In this document: one piece after another, positions 34,401 to 42,415 of the stretch
Numbering within the stretch: position 1 is the first letter of the stretch
Layout: each line of letters starts with the position of its first letter
Assembly: GCF_001418105.1 (NCBI RefSeq)
Contig: NZ_LIQI01000027.1
Location: 248,001-312,000, forward strand
Length of the DNA: 64,000 nucleotides
Direction of reading: 5' to 3'
Source: Lacinutrix himadriensis
Lineage (GTDB): Bacteria > Bacteroidota > Bacteroidia > Flavobacteriales > Flavobacteriaceae
Translations under genes and position numbers: made by a program
Notes under the pieces: generated by a model
The model's database searches: none
What the model was told of the DNA's origin: nothing
The model's input: the letters and a program-made list of their open reading frames with translations, nothing else

Positions 34401-34432
34401 AACAAAATAGTCTTACGGTTTTTAGAGAATAT

Positions 34433-34472
34433 AAAATTGGTTCGCATTGCAAGATGTTGAACCATTTTTTTT
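34433..34472 (+). terminator. Terminator after the OM barrel gene
   Basis: ATTGGTTC pairs with GAACCAT around a ~15-base loop, followed by T8. Confidence 0.7.
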
Positions 34473-34539
34473 AATGTATATATGCCTATACCTTAATAAT
34501 AAATAAAATCTTAGCTTCTAATTATTTACCTTTATATCC

Positions 34540-35139
34540 ATGATGGAGGTACCCAATTTCAAAAAACATATTATAGAAAAATGCGGATTATCGGAAACCG
34601 AATTCACGCAAATAGCACCTTTCATTAAAACCAAGAAAGTTGCTAAAAACGACTTCCTTTTACAACAAGGCGAAATCTGTTCGCATTCCTTTTTTGTAGA
34701 ACAAGGTGTATTGCGTTTTTATGCTTTAAATGAAGAAGGCAATGAAAGCATTCTACAATTTGCAACCGAAAATTGGATTGTTAGCGATCGCGGAAGCGTC
34801 TTCTTTCAGGAACCTTCTACCTATTATATCGATGCGATTGAAGATACGCTAACCGTGATGTTAGACGAAGAATTTATCCAAAGAGTAGTCCAAATAAATC
34901 CCGATTTTAGGAAACAAAACGAAAACTTACTACAAAACCATATTCGTCATTTGTACAAACGCATCAGTTTGTTATTGGGAGCTTCGGCAAGAATACGCTA
35001 TTTAGAATTTGTTGCGATGTATCCAGATGTAATGCTTCGTGTGCCACAATGGATGATTGCTTCCTATTTAGGAATTACTCCAGAAAGCCTAAGTCGCGTT
35101 CGTAAAGCTTTAGCAGCAGAAAACTTTCCACGTAAGTGA
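34540..35139 (+). CDS. Crp/Fnr family transcriptional regulator
   Basis: A 199-residue regulator with an N-terminal cyclic-nucleotide-binding-like jelly roll ('FFVEQGVLRFYALNEEGNES', 'LQFATENWIVSDRGSVF') and a C-terminal winged helix ('WMIASYLGITPESLSRVRKAL'). The phosphate-binding cassette of true cAMP receptors is not evident, nor are Fnr cysteines, so the signal is unknown. In flavobacteria this type often sits next to stress genes; here the pirin gene follows 250 bases downstream and may be its target. Confidence 0.85.
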   Translation: MMEVPNFKKHIIEKCGLSETEFTQIAPFIKTKKVAKNDFLLQQGEICSHSFFVEQGVLRFYALNEEGNESILQFATENWIVSDRGSVFFQEPSTYYIDAIEDTLTVMLDEEFIQRVVQINPDFRKQNENLLQNHIRHLYKRISLLLGASARIRYLEFVAMYPDVMLRVPQWMIASYLGITPESLSRVRKALAAENFPRK

Positions 35140-35388
35140 TATAAAAACAGCTATAATTTCTAATATTTCACTTCTTATCATAGGTCAATGCACAACTTTA
35201 GTAGTTCCTGTAATTTTACAGTAATCCAAAGAAAGGAAATGTATCATGAGAGATTTAGAGGATGCATTCGAACTCCATGTAGCATATAACTTCAATTAAT
35301 TAGTAAAGCAGGTCACGGCAATTGCAAACGCACCGATAAGCTTTGAATATGTATAATTAAAAGATTACCGCTTTCGCGGAAAAATATT
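35140..35388. other. Intergenic region between Crp/Fnr and pirin genes
   Basis: About 250 bases with no real gene (a 17-codon frame at 35246 is not convincing). A short perfect hairpin CCGC-TTTC-GCGG at 35368-35379 lies 9 bases before the pirin ATG and could affect translation. Confidence 0.4.
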
Positions 35389-36261
35389 ATGAAAACAAAA
35401 AATATAGAAAAAGTAACCCGACCAGGAACACCACATTTTGTTGGTGACGGATTTAGAGTACACAATTTTATTCCTGGCACATCGACCATGCAACGAATGG
35501 ATCCGTTTATTATGTTGGATTATAATTCGAAATTCAACTTCCCTGCAACCGATAAACCAAAAGGTGTTGGTGTGCATCCACATCGCGGTTTTGAAACCGT
35601 AACCATTGCCTACAAAGGTCGTGTGCAACATGATGATAGTTCTGGTGGTGGCGGTATTATTGGCGAAGGTGATGTACAATGGATGACGGCAGCTTCTGGT
35701 GTTTTACACAAAGAATTTCATGAAACCGAATGGAGCAAAACAGGAGGTGCATTTCAAATGGTACAATTATGGGTAAATCTTCCTGCAAAAGATAAAATGA
35801 GTGCGCCAAAATACCAAGCGATTGCCAATGCCGAAATCGTAAAAGTGTCTTTACCAGAGGAAGCTGGAGAAGTCGAAGTCATTGCTGGAGAATTTCAAGG
35901 AAATAAAGGAGTAGCATCTACCTTTTCACCAATTAATATGTTTAATGTGAAATTGAAAAAAGGAGGGAAGACCCAATTGTCTTTTCCGGAAAACTATACC
36001 ACAGCCATTTTAATGGTAGAAGGTGCAGCAAAAGTGAATGAAATTGTGGATGCACCAGAAGATCATTTTGTAATGTTTAAAAATGACGGCGAAACGTTTA
36101 CGGTAGAAGCTTTAGAAGATGCTGTAATACTAGTGTTAAGTGGCGAACCGCTTAACGAGCCTATTGCTGCCCACGGACCATTTGTTATGAATACAAAAGA
36201 GGAATTGCAAGAAGCATTTCAGGATTTTAATACTGGTAAATTCGGGTATTTAGAAGATTAA
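35389..36261 (+). CDS. Pirin family protein
   Basis: A 290-residue bicupin of the pirin family. Metal ligands in the N-terminal cupin are visible in 'GVHPHRGFETVTI' (two His, then Glu) and 'VLHKEFHE'. Some pirins are quercetin 2,3-dioxygenases, others are regulatory; the substrate here is unknown. The Crp/Fnr gene upstream and the acetyltransferase gene downstream are on the same strand, but terminators separate pirin from the latter. Confidence 0.88.
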   Translation: MKTKNIEKVTRPGTPHFVGDGFRVHNFIPGTSTMQRMDPFIMLDYNSKFNFPATDKPKGVGVHPHRGFETVTIAYKGRVQHDDSSGGGGIIGEGDVQWMTAASGVLHKEFHETEWSKTGGAFQMVQLWVNLPAKDKMSAPKYQAIANAEIVKVSLPEEAGEVEVIAGEFQGNKGVASTFSPINMFNVKLKKGGKTQLSFPENYTTAILMVEGAAKVNEIVDAPEDHFVMFKNDGETFTVEALEDAVILVLSGEPLNEPIAAHGPFVMNTKEELQEAFQDFNTGKFGYLED

Positions 36262-36268
36262 AAAATCT

Positions 36269-36301
36269 TTAAAACAGTTCTTTTTTAGAGCTGTTTTTTT
36301 A
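36269..36301 (+). terminator. Terminator after the pirin gene
   Basis: AAAACAGTTCT pairs with AGAGCTGTTTT (one G-U) around TTTTT and runs into T7. Confidence 0.75.
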
Positions 36302-36313
36302 TATATTTAAAAG

Positions 36314-36631
36314 ATGAGAGAAGACTTTACAAATATACCGCTTTATAAAAACGAAGAAAAGAAACGTTTTGAAATAGAAATCGATGGTAGCATTGCTTTT
36401 GTTACCTATAAAGAAATAGGCAACCAAGTAGCATTGGTGCATACCGAAGTAGAACCCGCATTAAGTGGTCGTGGTATTGCAGGAGCATTGGTAGAAAAAA
36501 CTTTGCAGTATATAGAAGACCATAACAAAACCGTCTTGCCATTTTGTTCCTATGTATTGGCATATATTCAAAAGCATCCAGAAAAAAAGCGTTTGGTAGA
36601 CCCTAGTTTTAAGGACTACCATACGCTTTAA
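36314..36631 (+). CDS. Small GNAT-like N-acetyltransferase (COG2388 type)
   Basis: A 105-residue protein with a minimal acetyl-CoA-binding fold: 'VALVHTEVEPALSGRGIAGALVEKTLQYI' contains the R/Q-x-x-G-x-G/A loop as 'RGIAGAL', and 'VLPFCSYVLAYIQKHPE' is the conserved C-terminal part of this short family. Targets are unknown. The human relative GNAT-like NATD1 has the same short form. Confidence 0.8.
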   Translation: MREDFTNIPLYKNEEKKRFEIEIDGSIAFVTYKEIGNQVALVHTEVEPALSGRGIAGALVEKTLQYIEDHNKTVLPFCSYVLAYIQKHPEKKRLVDPSFKDYHTL

Positions 36632-36699
36632 ATCTTTGTTCTACATCACATACATGATGGAAGAAAAGGATTTCTACTGGCAATTAAGCACTAAAAGAA

Positions 36700-37566
36700 T
36701 TATCCCTTTTTAGCAGCGCCACCTTTAAATTTATACGTAACACCAATATTAATTCCGAAAGAAGAATACGGCACTTTTTGCGCTAGTTTTTTAGACGAAT
36801 CGGTATTGTTATTATCCAGATTATCTACATAAGTAGTTTCCTTATTATAACCAGCAGGTAAATTATCTAAAGAATAAAAACCAGAAACAGCAACCGTACC
36901 ATCCGGTAAAACAATATCGGTATTAAATTCGGAAAGTTCCGAGTCTTTTCGTTTTAAGCTAATCCCATAATATTCTGCTTCCGCAAAAATACTAAAGTGA
37001 TCACTTAAGTCGTATTTATAACCAAGCGCAGCAATAAAACCTAAAGGAAACTGTCCGTGAAAATCTTCTTTGTAATTCGTTTCCGAGTACGATCCTAACG
37101 GTACACCAAAAGCATCGGCTTCCTCTTGAGTAAATACCGTTTTATCATATACAACAGCTTCTGTTTTACCACCTATTTTTATTAAAGCACCAAAACGACC
37201 GTAAATATTATTAGTGAATCTGTAGACTATAGAAGCAGATCCTCCAAAAGCACGTGCTCTAGCAACGGCATCTACCTCTCTATTTGGTAAATCCACTTCA
37301 GAGATAGTTTGATCGGTACCAAGTAAATATCCTAATCCTATTTCTGCTCCAAAAGAAGGACCAAAGAAATACGTTCCTCGTAATTGAAAATTGGCGCCTT
37401 CACCAAAACTACCATAACTGTTTTCTGTTTCCGAAATATTAACGGTTTCTCCTAATTTCATTCCAGCACTTCCTAATGCATATCCAGAACTCACCGAAAC
37501 CTGAAATTGCGCAAAAGATATTGTGCTTATAAACAATGCTGTACATACTATCACTAAATGTTTCAT
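36700..37566 (-). CDS. Outer-membrane beta-barrel protein
   Basis: A 288-residue protein with signal peptide ('KHLVIVCTALFISTISFAQ') and barrel strands rich in aromatic/Gly alternation ('GAEIGLGYLLG', 'FSIFAEAEYYGISL', 'SSFGINIGVTYKFKGG'). The C-terminus ends in 'AAKKG' after the last strand, unlike barrels with terminal Phe. Function unknown. It is the last gene before the Gabija region. Confidence 0.72.
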   Translation of the reverse strand: MKHLVIVCTALFISTISFAQFQVSVSSGYALGSAGMKLGETVNISETENSYGSFGEGANFQLRGTYFFGPSFGAEIGLGYLLGTDQTISEVDLPNREVDAVARARAFGGSASIVYRFTNNIYGRFGALIKIGGKTEAVVYDKTVFTQEEADAFGVPLGSYSETNYKEDFHGQFPLGFIAALGYKYDLSDHFSIFAEAEYYGISLKRKDSELSEFNTDIVLPDGTVAVSGFYSLDNLPAGYNKETTYVDNLDNNNTDSSKKLAQKVPYSSFGINIGVTYKFKGGAAKKG

Positions 37567-37636
37567 AACTTTTTATTTGGTAGTATAAATGTATAAAAAA
37601 GTAGGGGAATGGGAAATGATTTAAAGTTAATTTTAA

Positions 37637-37667
37637 GGGAAAATATGGTGGGGTTTTGGGGGTTGGG
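37637..37667 (+). other. G-rich block, candidate G-quadruplex
   Basis: Four G runs of three to five (37637-37639, 37650-37653, 37658-37662, 37665-37667) with loops of 10, 4 and 2 bases, in otherwise AT-rich DNA. Two more runs lie just before it (37604-37607, 37611-37613). It sits between the OM barrel gene and Gabija. Confidence 0.5.
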
Positions 37668-37708
37668 ATTGTGTAGAAATTAGTTTTTAATTAGTTAAAA
37701 TTATGGTG

Positions 37709-37726
37709 TTTACGGTTTTCCGTAAA
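37709..37726. repeat. Perfect 7-bp inverted repeat with 4-base loop
   Basis: TTTACGG-TTTT-CCGTAAA, about 105 bases before gajA. It lacks a T-run on either side, so it is a possible regulator site or element remnant rather than a terminator. Confidence 0.5.
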
Positions 37727-37794
37727 TGTGGTGTTAGAAATATTACTATATTTAAACTCTCCCTATAATTAATTATTCGCAACACAATTTTGAT

Positions 37795-37806
37795 ATCCCA
37801 AGGGAT
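37795..37806. promoter_or_regulatory. 12-bp palindrome ATCCCAAGGGAT before gajA
   Basis: Five-base arms ATCCC/GGGAT around AA, 26 bases before the gajA ATG. Preceded by CAATTTTG (37785-37792), a weak -7 element, so it could be an operator at the defence promoter. Confidence 0.4.
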
Positions 37807-37831
37807 TTCTCATGCACTAAATTGAAAATAA

Positions 37832-38065
37832 ATGTATTTATCAAAATTAAAGATTACAAATTTCAGATCAATCAAAGCTATAGAATTAGATTTTAATAAA
37901 GGAGTTAACATATTGATTGGTGAAAATAATTCAGGCAAAACAGCTGTAATAGATGCTTTGAGAATTGGATTGGGCTATGGTAAGTCAAACAACAATATTT
38001 ACATTAATGAAACTGATTTACATTTAAATAGAAAAGATTTAAACGAATATAATGATGAAATTTGA
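37832..38065 (+). CDS. gajA: GajA, N-terminal fragment (OLD-family ATPase, frameshifted)
   Basis: The first 77 residues of an OLD-family ATP-dependent nuclease: 'LKITNFRSIKAIELDF' and Walker A 'GENNSGKT' (30-37) are the start of the SMC-like ATPase. The frame ends with TGA at 38063-38065, while the rest of the protein continues in another frame from 38052 on. Removing one A from AAA (38057-38059) would read through as '...NDEFDFIFEIE'. This looks like a single-base insertion or a sequencing error. The two frames overlap by 14 bases (ATGATGAAATTTGA), so coupled translation of two pieces is also possible. Confidence 0.8.
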   Translation: MYLSKLKITNFRSIKAIELDFNKGVNILIGENNSGKTAVIDALRIGLGYGKSNNNIYINETDLHLNRKDLNEYNDEI

Positions 38066-39605
38066 TTTTATTTTTGAAATAGAAGAAGCTAAAGAAAGCG
38101 AATGCTTTTTTGATTTTTTATCACAGAATATTGAAAACCCTTTAAAACAAACAATTCAAATTCATATTAAATATAAATATGAAAAAAGAGGAAGTAGAAA
38201 TTTCTTCAAAAGGACTGTTTGGGGTGGAGATAATGAAGGGCAAAGTGTACCTTATGATGCTTTGGAAGAGATTTTCTTTATATATCTAGATCCATTAAGA
38301 GATGCTGTTCAAAGTCTCAAGCCATACTCATACGCTAACAAGGTTGGGAATTTATTTAATGAATTAACAAAGTATAAAAAAAATGGTGCTGATATCCCTT
38401 TAAATGAAGAAAAAAAGAATGAATTAGCATCTGATTTGTATAGTGTATTTGAAGGCAATGATAGTGATTGGGAGTCGATATTACAAACAGGCAATGAAAA
38501 AGTAAATGACCACTTAGACGGAACTGGTATTTCTTCCAAATATCCGAATATTAAAATGAAATATGTTGGTAGAAAGTACTCAGATGTAGTTAGAGGGATA
38601 GAGCTTAAACGACCTGTATATGTACCAGAACCAGAAAACGGTCAAAAATATTTTGAAATCCATCAAAACGGACTAGGAGAGAATAATTTAATTTATACAT
38701 CGGTAGTTTTAGGGGATTTAATTAATAGATGTGAAGATGAAAACCTACAGATTTATAATGCATTATTAGTTGAAGAACCTGAAGCACATTTGCATCCACA
38801 ATACCAGAATACTTTTTTTCAATATTTAAATCAACTCCAAAGTACAGGTGTTCAAATATTCATTACCTCACATTCTCCAACAATTACTGCTAAATCAAAT
38901 TTTGAAAATATTACAGTTTTGCAAGTTCAAGATAATAAAGTCTCACCATTCTGTTTTTCTAGATTGAGCTTAGATGAATTTACATTGAGAAATAGAAATC
39001 ATCTTAAAAAATTTTTAGATACAACTAAGTCTAAATTGTTTTTTGCTAATGGTGTAATATTAGTTGAAGGTATAGCAGAAGCGATATTAATTCCAGTCAT
39101 TTCAAGAAATTTTTTAGGTTTAGATTTAGATAAACTTGGAATTGAGATTGTAAATATTAATGGTGTAGCATTTGAACATTTTGCTAAATTATTTAATAAT
39201 GATGACGACAACAAAAGCATGGCTTCTAGATGTTCAATCATTACAGATAGTGATCCCAAAGGGGATAAGCCAATTTCTGATAGAGCAATAATAGCTAAAG
39301 GTTTTGAAAATGGAAATTTAAAAGTGTGTCTTGCTCCAAATACTCTCGAATATGATTTATTCAATGAATCAGAAATAAATAAATCACTTATGAGATCTGT
39401 TTATAGAGGTCTTCATTTACAGACTCCTGATTTATTAATGGATTTTGATGCTGAGACATTAATGGAAAAATTAAAATCAAATCAGGATAAAGGTGATTTT
39501 GCCCTAGATTTAGCTAGCATTCTAAAAGATTTTGAAGGCTTTGAAATTCCAGAATATATTAAAAAAGCTATTCATTGGGTGTTAAAAATAAATGATAATG
39601 TTTAG
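38052..39605 (+). CDS. gajA: GajA, main part (OLD ATPase core and TOPRIM nuclease)
   Basis: The remaining 517 residues of GajA. The ABC-type Walker B is 'LLVEEPEAHLHPQ' (EEPEAH at 241-246) and the H-loop 'TSHSP' at 272-276. The TOPRIM nuclease domain has Glu339 in 'ILVEGIAEAI' and Asp399/Asp401 in 'DSDPKGD', the metal-binding residues of OLD nucleases. Joined with the upstream piece the protein would be about 590 residues, the usual size of GajA. In Gabija, GajA nicks DNA when nucleotide levels fall during phage infection. The stop overlaps the GajB start by 14 bases. Confidence 0.88.
   Translation: MMKFDFIFEIEEAKESECFFDFLSQNIENPLKQTIQIHIKYKYEKRGSRNFFKRTVWGGDNEGQSVPYDALEEIFFIYLDPLRDAVQSLKPYSYANKVGNLFNELTKYKKNGADIPLNEEKKNELASDLYSVFEGNDSDWESILQTGNEKVNDHLDGTGISSKYPNIKMKYVGRKYSDVVRGIELKRPVYVPEPENGQKYFEIHQNGLGENNLIYTSVVLGDLINRCEDENLQIYNALLVEEPEAHLHPQYQNTFFQYLNQLQSTGVQIFITSHSPTITAKSNFENITVLQVQDNKVSPFCFSRLSLDEFTLRNRNHLKKFLDTTKSKLFFANGVILVEGIAEAILIPVISRNFLGLDLDKLGIEIVNINGVAFEHFAKLFNNDDDNKSMASRCSIITDSDPKGDKPISDRAIIAKGFENGNLKVCLAPNTLEYDLFNESEINKSLMRSVYRGLHLQTPDLLMDFDAETLMEKLKSNQDKGDFALDLASILKDFEGFEIPEYIKKAIHWVLKINDNV
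38057..38065 (+). other. Probable frameshift site in gajA
   Basis: Within GATGAAATTTGA the reading frame must move by +1 to join the two GajA parts. The simplest fix is one base too many in the AAA run. Sits between the Walker A helix and the rest of the ATPase, where a natural split is not known for GajA. Confidence 0.7.
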
Positions 39606-41433
39606 TAGACTTACTTTAAAGCAAAAGGAAATTGTTGATTGCTTAGAACCGCGAATAGTTGTTAAAGCTTGTCCTGGGAGTGGAAAAACATATTCAGTTT
39701 CTGCTAGACTTGCTAATTTAATATTAAATAAGAGTTTTAAGCATAGTGGTATTGCAGTAATCTCATTTACCAATACCGCAGGCAATGAAATTAAAAAGAG
39801 TTTGTTTGAAAATTATAATATTCAAAATATTGGTTATCCGCATTTCCTAGGTACAATAGATAGTTTTGTCAATAAACATATATTTCTTCCTTTTGGACAT
39901 TTAATTATGGGATGTAAATCAAGACCTGAAGTTGTGGGAACTGAATTTAATCAATGGTACGATTATGATTCATCAATGAGAAGTGGATATTCACAAAAAA
40001 TCACTGATCCAAACTTTTATTTTGATAAGGTTTCTTTTGATAAAAATGATGACCTTTTAAGACTTTTACCATATAATTCATATTATTTTGGAAAGGCAGT
40101 ATGGGATAACATGTTCAAAGCAAATAATGAATATAAAAAGCAAATAAGTGATTTAATAGAGTGCAAAGAGAAATATTTCAAAGAAGGGAAAGCTAATCAA
40201 GCCGATGCAAATTATATTTCTCTGAAACTTTTGAAGAAATATCCATTTATTCTTGAAAGTTTAGCTAGGAAGTATTCACACTTAATAATCGATGAAGCCC
40301 AAGACACGACAGATATTCAAATGGAGATTATAGAACTTTTAGATGGAGCTCAACAAGAAAATATAATTTTTATAGGTGATCCAGATCAAGCAATTTTTGA
40401 ATGGAATACTGCAGATGCAGAATTATTTTTAAAGAAATATAATAATCAAAATTATTTTAATATAGAGCTTAATGAAAATAGGAGATCTTCTACAAAAATT
40501 TGTTCCGTATTAAATAAAATGGTTGGATCAACTACAGCATCTATAGCAGATGTAAAAGATGATGTTAATCAACCAGCAGTAAAAGGTTATGATACAAATG
40601 ATAAAAACTCTGTTCAACTAATAAAAAATGAATTTCTTGAAAAATGTACTGAGTTAGGTATAAGTCATAAAAAAAGTGCTATTCTTTTTAGGGGTAAAAG
40701 TTTTGGCGAAGAACATTTCGAACTAGCGATAGACAATTCAGATGACAATCCATGGGTTAGCAAACATTATCATGTTAAAGATATTGTTCATGGTAAATAT
40801 CTAATGGAAAAAGGTGAATTCCGTAAATCTTTAAAGTTATTAGAAAGGAGTTATTATAAATGTTTAAATCCTGATTTAAGATATGTATCTAAAGTTTTCT
40901 TGCTAAATGAGATTGAACAAAAAGGATTTAGAGAGTATAGAAAAAAAATGTTTGAGTTTATCAATTTATTACCAACTACAAATTCAAAAACCTTGAAGGA
41001 ATGGATTATTGAAACGAATTCCGTTATTATAGATAAAGGGTTTAATCAGCTTTTAGTAAAAATAAACAAATCAAATTTTTTAATAAAGGAATTATTTCAC
41101 AAAGTTGAAACTTCAGATTTGTTATTTAATTTAGGTACAATCCACTCTGTTAAGGGACAAACATTCGATGCTACTTTATTGTTTTTGAAAAAAAAAGCAA
41201 TAAAAAATTATTCCACAGTTTTAGCAAATAATTATAATGAACCTGATGAAACTAAAAGAAGAAAAGATAAAGAAGAGTTAAGATTAGTATATGTGGCATG
41301 CTCAAGACCTAAAAGATTACTGTGGTTAGCTGTACCAAATGACGATATAGATATTTGGAAAGATTATATGGGATTAAATCTAATAGTATCTTTACCATTG
41401 AGTAGTGCGCCACCAAACTTGTTTTCCCCTTAA
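39592..41433 (+). CDS. gajB: GajB, UvrD/PcrA-like SF1 helicase of Gabija
   Basis: A 613-residue SF1A helicase. Motifs in order: Walker A 'CPGSGKT' (27-33), motif Ia 'VISFTNTAGNEIKKSL', motif II 'IIDEAQD' (DEAQD at 234-238), motif III 'GDPDQAIFEWN', motif IV 'NENRRSS', motif V 'TIHSVKGQTFDATLLF', and motif VI 'RLVYVACSRPKRLL'. OLD nuclease plus UvrD-like helicase in overlapping genes is the definition of Gabija (class 2 OLD). GajB is thought to sense DNA ends or nucleotide hydrolysis and activate GajA. It is longer than the Bacillus GajB (about 500 residues) but within the range of this group. Confidence 0.9.
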   Translation: MIMFSRLTLKQKEIVDCLEPRIVVKACPGSGKTYSVSARLANLILNKSFKHSGIAVISFTNTAGNEIKKSLFENYNIQNIGYPHFLGTIDSFVNKHIFLPFGHLIMGCKSRPEVVGTEFNQWYDYDSSMRSGYSQKITDPNFYFDKVSFDKNDDLLRLLPYNSYYFGKAVWDNMFKANNEYKKQISDLIECKEKYFKEGKANQADANYISLKLLKKYPFILESLARKYSHLIIDEAQDTTDIQMEIIELLDGAQQENIIFIGDPDQAIFEWNTADAELFLKKYNNQNYFNIELNENRRSSTKICSVLNKMVGSTTASIADVKDDVNQPAVKGYDTNDKNSVQLIKNEFLEKCTELGISHKKSAILFRGKSFGEEHFELAIDNSDDNPWVSKHYHVKDIVHGKYLMEKGEFRKSLKLLERSYYKCLNPDLRYVSKVFLLNEIEQKGFREYRKKMFEFINLLPTTNSKTLKEWIIETNSVIIDKGFNQLLVKINKSNFLIKELFHKVETSDLLFNLGTIHSVKGQTFDATLLFLKKKAIKNYSTVLANNYNEPDETKRRKDKEELRLVYVACSRPKRLLWLAVPNDDIDIWKDYMGLNLIVSLPLSSAPPNLFSP

Positions 41434-41602
41434 ACCTTAAACCGAACCCCAGTTCGTAAATACAGCGTATTCGAATTATCTAGATCGATAATATCATCTC
41501 TATTTTTATCTCTTAAATGCACCGAATTACTCAAAATATAGGAAGTCCGTGCATAGAACTCTATGTGTTTTGTAAAATGATATTCATACTGCAATCCGCT
41601 TA
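41430..41602 (-). pseudogene. Truncated 3' end of an OM-protein gene (copy of 42243-42415)
   Basis: On the minus strand this 173-base stretch reads 56 residues that match the C-terminus of the OM protein at 42243-43133 with five substitutions ('SGLQYEYHFTKHIEFYARTS...LYLRTGVRFKV', then stop). DNA identity is about 85% by eye count (about 25 mismatches, no gaps). Homology stops abruptly at 41602, one base before the stop of the Pycsar-effector-like gene, and its own stop codon overlaps that of gajB. There is no start or signal peptide, so it is a remnant. Confidence 0.88.
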
Positions 41603-41603
41603 A

Positions 41604-42230
41604 CTACATCAACCCACCAAACAATGCATGACAACCAATAAATGCGATTACCGATAAAATAATACCAATTAAAAAGATGTTAAACGATTTACGTAGTAGT
41701 TTAAATTTACGGTCAATGGTTTTTCCTAAATGGTAGGTGTCTTTGGCTATGGTTTTATAGAGTTCATCGCCTTCATTCATTAAGTTGGTGATGCTGTCAA
41801 CATATTCATCTTCTTCCATATCTTGAAAATTGCCATAAAACATGAGGTTTCTGGCATCACTTTTTCCGTGTACCAATTCTGGACGTGTGGCAAAAATGGC
41901 AAAAGTAATGGATGCTAGATTGGTGATTAGTATCATTACTATGGGATAAATAAGATGTGGGTCGTTACTTAATTGGCTCATTACTGTTCCTAATATCAAG
42001 GATAAAATTAAGGCATTGATAGAGATTAATATATTCGATTTGGTATCTATCATGGTATTTAAGGTGTATTGGTTTTTAGACAATAACCTAAATAGAGTTT
42101 CCACACCACGCTCAGATCTTGGTGAGATTTTAGATAGTTTCTTTTTTAGTTTTTTTAAGGCGTCTTTATCAATATTTAATTCTTCCATTAAATAGGTATC
42201 TTCTGCCTTTTCCTTTTGCTTATTACTCAT
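41604..42230 (-). CDS. Pycsar-effector-like membrane protein (PycTM/DUF5706 type), orphan
   Basis: A 208-residue protein. A charged helix (1-40) is followed by 'RGVETLFRLLSKNQYTLN' and 'DTKSNILISINALILSLIL', which match the PycTM/DUF5706 family by eye, with membrane segments at about 66-87, 94-115 and 183-204. In Pycsar systems such effectors open or damage the membrane when cCMP or cUMP is made after phage infection. No pyrimidine cyclase gene is adjacent, and the HD domain that often precedes this region in Bacteroidota proteins is absent. It lies beside Gabija and between 173-base direct repeats. Family call is from motif memory; alternative is a general DUF membrane protein. Confidence 0.65.
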   Translation of the reverse strand: MSNKQKEKAEDTYLMEELNIDKDALKKLKKKLSKISPRSERGVETLFRLLSKNQYTLNTMIDTKSNILISINALILSLILGTVMSQLSNDPHLIYPIVMILITNLASITFAIFATRPELVHGKSDARNLMFYGNFQDMEEDEYVDSITNLMNEGDELYKTIAKDTYHLGKTIDRKFKLLRKSFNIFLIGIILSVIAFIGCHALFGGLM

Positions 42231-42242
42231 AATCCGTTTTTC

Positions 42243-42415
42243 TTAAAGTTTAAATCTCAATCCTGTTCTTAAGTACAGGCTATTCGAATTATCTAAATCG
42301 ATAATATCGTCTCTGTTTTTATCTCTTAAATTAACGGAATTACTCAAAATATAGGAAGTCCGTGCATAAAACTGTATATGTTTGGTGAAATGATATTCAT
42401 ATTGCAGTCCGCTTA
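42243..42415 (-). repeat. 173-bp direct repeat, intact copy
   Basis: This is the 3' end of the OM-protein gene; the second copy is at 41430-41602, in the same orientation. The two copies enclose the Pycsar-effector-like gene exactly. Confidence 0.85.

Noticed and set aside
35246-35299. Short frame of 17 codons between Crp/Fnr and pirin genes
   Set aside because: Too short, no signal peptide or conserved features, and no terminator of its own.
36700-37566. OM barrel as a paralogue of the 42243-43133 OM protein flanking Gabija
   Set aside because: The two have different strands, lengths and C-termini and share no clear sequence beyond barrel patterns.
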